Of a stretch of 5,700 nt of DNA, positions 1 to 4,745 are shown one piece after another. Within the stretch, counting starts at the first letter, position 1. Each line of letters starts with the position of its first letter. Position numbers and translations under genes: made by a program. Location of the stretch: contig JAGWAA010000060.1 of the NCBI GenBank assembly GCA_018302165.1, forward strand, positions 1 to 5,700, given 5' to 3'. The notes under the pieces are model-generated. The model made no database searches and was not told the DNA's origin. It was given only the letters and a program-made list of their open reading frames with translations. Source of the stretch: Candidatus Woesearchaeota archaeon (GTDB taxonomy: Archaea; Nanobdellota; Nanobdellia; SCGC-AAA011-G17; GW2011-AR17).

Positions 1-2
1 TG

Positions 3-80
3 AAAACTAAAAACCCCAAACTCTTAAATAATTTCATTAATGGAGTAAAAGTCTACGGCTATTGGGAGTTATTCAAATGA
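3..80 (+). CDS. 3' end of an unidentified protein gene (partial)
   Basis: The frame is open from the window edge to a TGA at 78-80 and gives about 25 residues ending in GVKVYGYWELFK. The codons at its end look like coding sequence rather than random AT-rich DNA, and the stop overlaps an ATG (ATGA at 77-80), as in archaeal operons. The family cannot be named from so short a tail. A competing reading exists on the minus strand, where an ATG at 37-35 opens into MKLFKSLGFLVF and runs off the edge. That one has no TATA box or Shine-Dalgarno in the right place, so the plus-strand reading is preferred, weakly. Confidence 0.4.
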   Translation, partial: KTKNPKLLNNFINGVKVYGYWELFK

Positions 81-136
81 AATTTAGCGATTTTATAAAG
101 GAAGATTTAAAAAATAAAAAAAGAATCCTCTACTAA
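77..136 (+). CDS. Possible 19-residue ORF coupled by ATGA to the preceding gene
   Basis: The ATG at 77-79 overlaps the TGA of the preceding frame. The ORF reads MKFSDFIKEDLKNKKRILY and stops at 134-136, two bases before the hisS stop codon on the other strand. The overlap is the only support. The peptide is lysine-rich and could be the stub of a truncated gene or chance. Its A-rich second half coincides with the oligo-T terminator proposed for hisS on the minus strand, which could by itself explain the lysine codons. No function is suggested. Confidence 0.2.
   Translation: MKFSDFIKEDLKNKKRILY
109..122 (-). terminator. Oligo-T terminator of hisS
   Basis: Read on the minus strand, the region 17-30 nt past the hisS stop codon contains T7, one A and then T6. 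Archaeal RNA polymerase terminates at T-rich tracts without needing a hairpin, and none is seen here. Confidence 0.5.
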
Positions 137-138
137 AA

Positions 139-1378
139 TTAAATAGATTTTATTTGATTAATAGCTTCATCAACTGAAACTAACTTCTCTTCACCAGTTT
201 TCATATTTTTCAATTTTAATTTTCCCTGTTCAAGTTCAGTCGAACCAATAAACGCAACGAATGGAATCCCATAAGCATTTGCATAATTCAAATTCTTAGA
301 TACTCCACGACGTAACAAATCAAAATCAACCTTCACACCTTTTTGTCTAAAGGAACTTACAATATCAAAACATTCTTCAAACACTCCAATCGGAATAACA
401 TATAATTCAGTTACAGTTCTCTTCTCTATTTTATTTTTTTCTTTGTAAGCTTCAAATAAAACTTCTACACCGAATGAAAACCCTACAGCAGGATACTCTT
501 CAGTAGTTTCCAAAAAATCCCCAATCATTTTATCAAATCTCCCACCACCTGCAGCAGATCCAGTCATAGATGAATTCTTCAAGAACACTTCAAATATTGG
601 CCCAGTATAATATCCCAACCCACGAGCAAGTGAAGGTTCAAATACAACACTCTTCACACCAAACTTTTTCAAATAATTAAATATTTCTTCAATTTCTTTA
701 ATCCCTTCTTGTCCTTCAAAACTTTTTACATTCTTCTTAAGTTTTTCAAGAGTTTCTTCATTAGAACTTTCTTTTTTCAATAGATTCAAAATAAAATTAA
801 TTTCTTTATCATCATACTTTTTTTCTTTTAATTCTCTCCTAACACCTTGTTCACCAATCTTCTTTAACTTATCAACAGACACCAAAACAGAAAATCTTTC
901 AGCCACATCAATACCAGCATCTTCTAAAATTCCTATTAATAATTTTTTATTATTCAATTCAATCTCAAATTCAAATCCGAGTTTTCTAAAAGCATAATCA
1001 GCAAGTGAAATAACTTCAGCATCTGCAACCATTTCTTTACACCCAACAATATCCGGATCAAACTGTGTGAACTGCCTATACCTTCCGGCCTTTAATGGTC
1101 CATCTCTAAAAACTTCCCCGACTATATACTTCTTGAAAGGCATCTTTAACGCACTTTTATTCATTGCAATAAACCTAGAAAATGGTACGGTCAAATCAAA
1201 CCTTAAACCTAATGATCTTTCACCTTGATCTTGAAACTTAAAAGTTTCTTTCATAGCATCCGATTCTTCACCCGCAGCAAACTTCGCAGTAAGTGTTTCA
1301 TATCTCTCAATGATAGGAGTCTCAATAGGACTGAACCCAAAAAAAATCTCTAGTCCCTTTAGCTAATTGCAATTCCAT
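139..1378 (-). CDS. hisS: Histidyl-tRNA synthetase with a broken N-terminal reading frame
   Basis: Class II aminoacyl-tRNA synthetase that charges tRNA-His. From 1362 down to the stop at 139 the frame gives a normal catalytic core: motif 1 region (GFSPIETPIIERYETL), motif 2 (FRDGPLKAGRYRQFTQFD), the histidine-specific RGLGYYTG, motif 3 (GGGRFD then PAVGFSFGVEV) and the C-terminal anticodon-binding domain (VIPIG, LLRRGVSKNLNYA). The expected start is in another frame: ATG at 1378-1376 behind a GGGGG ribosome-binding site gives MELQLAKGTRDF, the family's standard opening. The frames meet at eight T (1346-1339). About 20 residues normally found between KGTRDF and GFSP are missing, and the loss is 3n+2 nt, so translation from 1378 goes out of frame. 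The longest intact ATG-initiated frame begins at 1254 and lacks motif 1. Motif 3 has Val where class II enzymes usually have Arg. The gene sits 25 nt after tRNA-His and is probably co-transcribed with it. Identity is certain; whether it works is not. Confidence 0.93.
1336..1348 (-). other. Deletion/frameshift junction in hisS at a T8 run
   Basis: The KGTRDF frame (GAT at 1348-1346) and the GFSP frame (GGG at 1338-1336) meet across eight consecutive T. Homologous enzymes have roughly 20-22 residues between these motifs. A homopolymer miscount alone cannot explain this; a segment of 3n+2 nt is gone, possibly by recombination or assembly collapse between two T-runs. Confidence 0.75.
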
Positions 1379-1387
1379 TTTTCCCCC
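1379..1387 (-). promoter_or_regulatory. G-rich ribosome-binding site of hisS
   Basis: GGGGG followed by AAAA directly precedes the ATG at 1378-1376. It supports 1378 as the ancestral start, in agreement with the KGTRDF opening, and fits a gene translated from inside a longer tRNA-led transcript. Confidence 0.5.
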
Positions 1388-1403
1388 TTTTTATTAATAG
1401 AAG

Positions 1404-1476
1404 GGCGGTAACCGAGAATCGAACTCGGGTCACAAGATCCACAGTCTCGTATACTGACCACTATACTACTACCGCC
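1404..1476 (-). tRNA. tRNA-His (anticodon GTG)
   Basis: A complete cloverleaf of 73 nt folds on the minus strand. It has G-1, a 7-bp acceptor stem GCGGTAG/TTACCGC, a D arm GTAT..GTAT with AGTGGTCA loop, and an anticodon stem CGAGA/TCTTG around loop CTGTGGA. The variable loop is TGAC, the T arm is CCGAG-TTCGATT-CTCGG and the discriminator is C73. The anticodon is GTG. The encoded G-1 opposite C73 is the identity mark read by histidyl-tRNA synthetase. No CCA is encoded (C73 is followed by CTT), so it would be added by the CCA-adding enzyme. The hisS start lies 25 nt downstream on the same strand with no room for a separate promoter, so the two are probably made as one transcript and parted by tRNA 3' processing. 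Confidence 0.96.
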
Positions 1477-1501
1477 ACAATTATTTCTAGAACAAAACAT
1501 T

Positions 1502-1516
1502 CCTTTAAAAAACTTT
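1502..1516 (-). promoter_or_regulatory. TATA-like box for tRNA-His and hisS
   Basis: Minus-strand AAAGTTTTTTAAAGG has a TTTAAA core centred near 1507 and purine-rich bases upstream like a BRE. Archaeal spacing of 26-27 nt would put the transcription start near 1480, only a few bases before the tRNA 5' end at 1476. No other promoter is visible for hisS. Confidence 0.5.
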
Positions 1517-1606
1517 TCTACAGCAAGACAACTATTAGAATCTTTAATTACACTGATGAATACAATCAACTCTTGCCATTTTCCTATAATTTATAGTCCT
1601 AAGCAC

Positions 1607-1617
1607 ATATTTAAATG
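1607..1617 (+). promoter_or_regulatory. Alternative TATA-like box upstream of the 100-residue ORF
   Basis: ATATTTAAATG is the better TATA-like match in this intergenic region, but it is centred about 56 nt before the ATG at 1668 and would give a leader of about 30 nt. A small inverted repeat, CTATAA-T-TTATAG, lies just upstream at 1584-1596. Either this box or the weaker one at 1638-1644 may drive the gene. Confidence 0.35.
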
Positions 1618-1637
1618 TTTCGAATACCAAAAACATC

Positions 1638-1644
1638 ATAAATA
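1638..1644 (+). promoter_or_regulatory. TATA-like box at leaderless spacing for the 100-residue ORF
   Basis: ATAAATA is centred 27 nt before the ATG at 1668, the same spacing seen at the starts at 3002 and 3985. There is no Shine-Dalgarno in front of this ATG, only A-rich sequence, which fits a leaderless mRNA. The sequence match is weak. Confidence 0.35.
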
Positions 1645-1667
1645 ACCTCAAAATTAAAAAAATAAAA

Positions 1668-1970
1668 ATGTCAAGTATACAAACACAATTTAAAGATAAA
1701 ATAGGAGAAGTAGCATATACACCAAACCAAATAGTAAGAATGCTTGAAAGAATAAATCAACGAAGACCAGAAAGCAGAATAAGAAGGTATATTCAAGAAC
1801 AAGGATTAGGTATAACCTTAGAAGAACTAGAAATAAATCCAAAAAAAGAAAGTAATACAAAAGCTTGGGTTCCAAAATCAAACCTTCAAAAAATTATTAA
1901 TGGATTAGAAATCTATGCAACTATCAATGACCTTGAAAATGCAGCTTATGAATTAGGCTATCAATATTAA
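1668..1970 (+). CDS. Hypothetical 100-residue protein, possibly helical or DNA-binding
   Basis: I do not recognise this protein. It is soluble-looking, with no signal peptide, membrane segment or cysteine. Residues 18-50 (YTPNQIVRMLERINQRR onward) are rich in Arg and predicted helical. A central stretch rich in Lys, Glu and Asn (57-65) leads to a second helical part, residues 72-97, ending in TINDLENAAYELGYQY. Both halves loosely recall helix-turn-helix segments, but neither is a clear match, so any DNA-binding role is a guess. The ATG at 1668 is the only in-frame ATG near the promoter boxes. It is the only complete plus-strand gene in the window that I accept. It diverges from the tRNA-His/hisS unit, and its last 18 bp overlap the 3' end of the convergent DUF362 gene. 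The composition is balanced enough to favour a real gene. Confidence 0.6.
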   Translation: MSSIQTQFKDKIGEVAYTPNQIVRMLERINQRRPESRIRRYIQEQGLGITLEELEINPKKESNTKAWVPKSNLQKIINGLEIYATINDLENAAYELGYQY

Positions 1971-3002
1971 TTTCATAAACTTATTCACTCTCGATTTTCC
2001 AACTGTAGGATACCATAAATAATCATGATAAAAAGCAGACCCAAACACAGCTGACTTAAACAATCCAGTATGAAACAACAAAGGTTCTACAAAAGACAAT
2101 GCCCCTTTCCTAAACATCTGATCCCAAAAAACAACAGGACTTTTATTTGTCTTAAAATGAAAATTCACTTTTGAAATATCCTCACCAACAATATCAATCT
2201 GCGAAACATCCCCACATCCCAATCCTAAATCATGCGCTTTTTTTATGAACTTAATTTTCATTGGATCATACCCCATCATTTTTGCAGATATAGCATCAAT
2301 CGCAACTTGATCTCCAGAAGCTAAGATATAATTTTTTATTTTTGGAATCATCGTCCTCGGCCCAGCACCATCACCAGCAACAGTCCCATCCATCACAGCA
2401 AATATTCCTGGATGAATCTCCTTTTGTATCGTCAACAAATCAACTATAACTTCATGAATTTTTTTATGACAATGATGCCTTTTCTTTGTAATCAACCCAC
2501 CAAACGCATTCTTCATTGCACCTGTCATTTGAGTATGCCCATGCGTTTTTACAGTAGGAAAATGAACAACATTCTTCCCAATAAACATTTTAGGGATATA
2601 ATTCCCTTCAGGAAAAATTTCATTCAATGCTAACAACTCTTTTTTTGGTTTAAACTTCACCCATTCAACCTTAGTCAAAGGTTCAAACTTCAAATTATAC
2701 CTTTTCAAAACATTCTTCCATTTATTTTGTTTCAACCCTTTTATTACATCTGTAACAACAGTCTCATTTTCAACAGCATGCAGATTAGAATAATTATCAT
2801 TCTTCAATTTTTTTAAAACACCATCTAATTGCCAAGGCTCAGTTGAACAAGCAGGATAATATAAACTCCAAGAAAGATTTAATTTCAAAATAGTCTCATT
2901 TTCTTTCTTCACAAATTTCTTATACTCTGCTAGATCCATTAGCTTAGAATAATCATTAATAACATTTGCAGGACTTGTTTTTAATACAGAAACTTTGCTC
3001 AT
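1953..3002 (-). CDS. DUF362 domain-containing protein
   Basis: A 349-residue cytoplasmic protein of the DUF362 family, whose biochemical role is not established. The diagnostic segments are present in order: NLSWSLYYPACSTEPWQLDG (42-61), PTVKTHGHTQMTGAMKNAFG (149-168), a His-rich RHHCHKKIH (175-183), MDGTVAGDGAGPRTM (204-218), ASGDQVAIDAISAKMMGYDP (228-247) and GLGCGD (260-265). Many relatives carry a ferredoxin-like 4Fe-4S domain, but no CxxCxxC cluster is seen here, so this is a stand-alone form. The C-terminus (HDYLWYPTVGKSRVNKF) looks complete. The start at 3002 has no Shine-Dalgarno and a TATA-like box 26 nt upstream, so the mRNA is probably leaderless. The 3' end overlaps the convergent 100-residue ORF by 18 bp. 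The conserved His and Asp residues suggest metal or phosphate binding, but that is only inference. Confidence 0.9.
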   Translation of the reverse strand: MSKVSVLKTSPANVINDYSKLMDLAEYKKFVKKENETILKLNLSWSLYYPACSTEPWQLDGVLKKLKNDNYSNLHAVENETVVTDVIKGLKQNKWKNVLKRYNLKFEPLTKVEWVKFKPKKELLALNEIFPEGNYIPKMFIGKNVVHFPTVKTHGHTQMTGAMKNAFGGLITKKRHHCHKKIHEVIVDLLTIQKEIHPGIFAVMDGTVAGDGAGPRTMIPKIKNYILASGDQVAIDAISAKMMGYDPMKIKFIKKAHDLGLGCGDVSQIDIVGEDISKVNFHFKTNKSPVVFWDQMFRKGALSFVEPLLFHTGLFKSAVFGSAFYHDYLWYPTVGKSRVNKFMKLILIA

Positions 3003-3019
3003 AACAAAAATTTAATTAA

Positions 3020-3035
3020 AACCATTTAAAAGAAT
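3020..3035 (-). promoter_or_regulatory. TATA-like promoter of the DUF362 gene (leaderless)
   Basis: Minus-strand TTCTTTTAAATGG has a TTTAAA core at 3025-3030, centred 26 nt before the start codon at 3002, so transcription would begin at or next to the ATG. The sequence between (TTTTAATTAAATTTTTGTT) holds no ribosome-binding site. Its T-runs may also end transcripts coming from the lipoprotein gene. Confidence 0.55.
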
Positions 3036-3052
3036 TATGCAAATAGAAACTA

Positions 3053-3985
3053 TTATTCTAATTTAAAATCAGTAGCCTTTTCAAGACGCTTCAATAATTT
3101 TTCAGTTTCAATTATATAAAACAACTCAAATTCATTTTCTGTCAATGAAGTTTCTCTAGGTTCAACCAATTTAACAGTTGGAACATCCAAACCATTATCT
3201 GATAAATACCTCACAGATTCACAAATGGAATCTTTATGAAGTGCCCCAATTACAGCAACAACATCTCTTTTACCATCTTCATGTTGAATAATTGGATGTA
3301 AATTATTTCCATAACCAAGAGCATTAAGAAACATCTGATAAGACCTATTAAAAACAATTTTTTGATAGAATTCATCCCAACCACTTTCAGGATCCTCTAA
3401 ATATCTATTCACAATCCCACGATTTTCAGGATTTCCTTTAGAACCTTCTTCTTCAAAACCAACAAATAACAAATCTTCAACAGGTTTTTGAAACTCAGCA
3501 GATAACAAATAATAAGGAGTCAATCCCGGAAAAAAATTCGCATCTTCAAAATCTAAAGAAGAAGAATTTTCACCATAAGCAACAAGATTTTCTAAGACAC
3601 ACCAATCTCTAGAATCTTTTTCAAGACAAGCATTAAAACTAGTTTCTAAATTTCTTCTATTAACACTTTCTCCATTTGGATCAATATGTTCATCAACCTC
3701 TAAACCTTCAATTAAAACAACTGAAGCAGAACCCTTAGACAATATTTTTCTTAATTTATTATAAACTCCAACCTGACTTCTTAATCCTCTTAAATCCATA
3801 TAACTAGTTTGTGGGTCTCTATGTGCTTGTAACAAAACATAAACAGTAAACGGCAAAGTTCCAGGAACACCACAATCTTCATACTGGTTTACAACAGAAA
3901 CAGCATTAGGAACAATAGATTCTAAATTACTAACTTTAGGTCCACATCCTAATACCCCTAATAATGACAAATATTGAAGTTTCAT
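3053..3985 (-). CDS. Predicted lipoprotein with TraB/Tiki/ChaN-like motifs
   Basis: A 310-residue protein with a short lipoprotein-type signal: MKLQYLSLLGVLGC, where VLGC is the lipobox and Cys14 the probable lipidated residue. The mature part would sit outside the membrane. Motifs in order are strand VYVLLQAHRDP (His55), strand VVLIEGL (Glu93), FNRSYQMFLNALG (Arg214) and VVAVIGALHKDSI (GxxH, His250). This order of His, EG, Arg and GxxH recalls the TraB/PrgY, Tiki and ChaN/EreA-like superfamily. Some members are metal-dependent proteases and ChaN binds haem, but overall similarity is weak and I assign no reaction. Possible N-glycosylation sites are NSS (140-142) and NRS (213-215). It has no Shine-Dalgarno and a TATA box 26 nt upstream, so it is probably the first gene of its transcript. 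The operon with the peptidoglycan-cleaving enzyme lies 35 bp upstream on the same strand. Confidence 0.6.
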   Translation of the reverse strand: MKLQYLSLLGVLGCGPKVSNLESIVPNAVSVVNQYEDCGVPGTLPFTVYVLLQAHRDPQTSYMDLRGLRSQVGVYNKLRKILSKGSASVVLIEGLEVDEHIDPNGESVNRRNLETSFNACLEKDSRDWCVLENLVAYGENSSSLDFEDANFFPGLTPYYLLSAEFQKPVEDLLFVGFEEEGSKGNPENRGIVNRYLEDPESGWDEFYQKIVFNRSYQMFLNALGYGNNLHPIIQHEDGKRDVVAVIGALHKDSICESVRYLSDNGLDVPTVKLVEPRETSLTENEFELFYIIETEKLLKRLEKATDFKLE

Positions 3986-3987
3986 AG

Positions 3988-3994
3988 AAAAAAA
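3988..3994 (-). terminator. T7 tract after the membrane-protein gene
   Basis: Minus-strand T7 lies 27-33 nt past the stop codon of the membrane-protein gene (4021) and eight bases after a palindrome able to form a 7-bp hairpin. It ends two bases before the next start codon. Transcripts from the upstream operon could end here, while a transcript starting at 3985 would not include it. Confidence 0.4.
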
Positions 3995-4002
3995 CGCAAT
4001 TC

Positions 4003-4020
4003 AAAGGTTTATAAACCTTT
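4003..4020 (-). promoter_or_regulatory. Perfect 18-bp palindrome containing the TATA box of the lipoprotein gene
   Basis: AAAGGTTTATAAACCTTT equals its own reverse complement over all 18 bases. Its centre (TTTATAAA) lies 26.5 nt before the start codon at 3985, the position of an archaeal TATA box, with AAAGG as a BRE-like flank. It begins one base after the stop codon of the preceding gene. It may be a promoter, an operator for a dimeric repressor that hides the TATA box, and, as RNA, a 7-bp hairpin with a TATA loop. The promoter role is the best supported. Confidence 0.6.
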
Positions 4021-4737
4021 TTAACTCACTTTTTTAACAATATATCCTCTCAAAAACTGAACCCCAACTAACAAAACACAAACTAATAAAAAATATCTCA
4101 AAAATTCAGTTGGTAATAACCCATCAACCATATACAAAGCTGCTAAATATCCAGTTACTATCAAACTAAAAGAAAACAACAATACCAATAATATATACAA
4201 AGGTAAAAATAAATAAAACTTTTTCAAAAATTTCTTATAATCTCCACATACAATCCCCAACCAAACATAACTCATAATAAACAATAACAATATTAGAAAC
4301 CCTAAAACTAAAATAATTTTAAAATCACTCAACACCAAATAAAAGTTCTCTATAAAATAACTAATAAGAATAAATAATATAAGTAATATTGGTAAACAAT
4401 AAACCAAATTCAATAAAAACTTATTAAAACTTTTTTTGATAATAGCAATATTAAATGCTTGAGAACCAAAGATTAACAAAAATCCAATTAAAGGAATGAT
4501 AAACATCATAAAAATATAAAACCACCAGATTGAGAATTCATAATCTTCAACAAAAGTTTCTATTTGTTCAGTTGTTTGATTATCCAATTCTGCTTCAGCT
4601 TCCTCAATATCAAGATCAATACTATTCACATCTTCCAAAAAATTACCCACATAACCTTTACTAAAAATAAACAACCAGAAAATTAAAAATAACACAAATA
4701 AATCCACAATAAATGTTTTCCAAAAAGATTTATTCAT
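4021..4737 (-). CDS. Six-helix membrane protein of unknown family
   Basis: A 238-residue very hydrophobic protein that I cannot place in a family. Predicted helices lie at about 8-27, 70-95, 108-130, 140-164, 173-203 and 211-229. Positive charges fall at the N-terminus, 101-106 (KKSFNK), 168-173 (KKFLKK) and the C-terminus, so both ends should be cytoplasmic. The largest external part is a strongly acidic, helical loop at 31-68 (for example EDVNSIDLDIEEAEAELD) with one N-glycosylation sequon, NQT at 53-55. No catalytic, transport or nucleotide-binding motif is visible. The ATG shares ATGA with the stop of the M15-SLT gene and is preceded by GAGGCAGG, so its translation is probably coupled. 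It may anchor, export or otherwise serve that enzyme, but this rests on context alone. Confidence 0.75.
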   Translation of the reverse strand: MNKSFWKTFIVDLFVLFLIFWLFIFSKGYVGNFLEDVNSIDLDIEEAEAELDNQTTEQIETFVEDYEFSIWWFYIFMMFIIPLIGFLLIFGSQAFNIAIIKKSFNKFLLNLVYCLPILLILFILISYFIENFYLVLSDFKIILVLGFLILLLFIMSYVWLGIVCGDYKKFLKKFYLFLPLYILLVLLFSFSLIVTGYLAALYMVDGLLPTEFLRYFLLVCVLLVGVQFLRGYIVKKVS

Positions 4738-4745
4738 CCTGCCTC
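4734..4745 (-). promoter_or_regulatory. ATGA overlap with ribosome-binding site (translational coupling)
   Basis: The stop TGA of the M15-SLT gene (4736-4734) overlaps the ATG of the membrane-protein gene (4737-4735). GAGGCAGG directly upstream can pair weakly with 16S rRNA. The arrangement suggests re-initiation by the same ribosome and fixed relative expression of the two proteins. Confidence 0.6.

Noticed and set aside
1..37. Minus-strand ORF starting MKLFKSLGFLVF and leaving the window
   Set aside because: No TATA-like box about 26 nt upstream and no Shine-Dalgarno; the plus-strand frame over the same bases has better coding character. It is not fully excluded.
139..1254. ATG at 1254 as the genuine start of hisS
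   Set aside because: It would remove motif 1, whose sequence (GFSPIETP to TLTAKF) continues in frame upstream, and the standard KGTRDF start with ribosome-binding site is found at 1378.
1363..1569. 68-codon minus-strand ORF
   Set aside because: It runs straight through the tRNA-His gene and is only an open stretch in frame with hisS behind a TAG stop; the cysteine/serine-rich translation reflects the tRNA sequence.
1584..1596. Inverted repeat CTATAA-T-TTATAG
   Set aside because: Six-base arms made almost only of A and T are expected by chance in such AT-rich DNA; noted only as neighbour of a TATA-like box.
1690..1881. 63-codon minus-strand ORF with very hydrophobic translation
   Set aside because: It is the antisense of the A-rich 100-residue ORF; the Leu/Phe/Tyr runs come from complementing Lys/Glu/Asn codons.
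2412..2633. 73-codon plus-strand ORF
   Set aside because: It is a shadow inside the well-supported DUF362 gene on the other strand, with no conserved motif or promoter.
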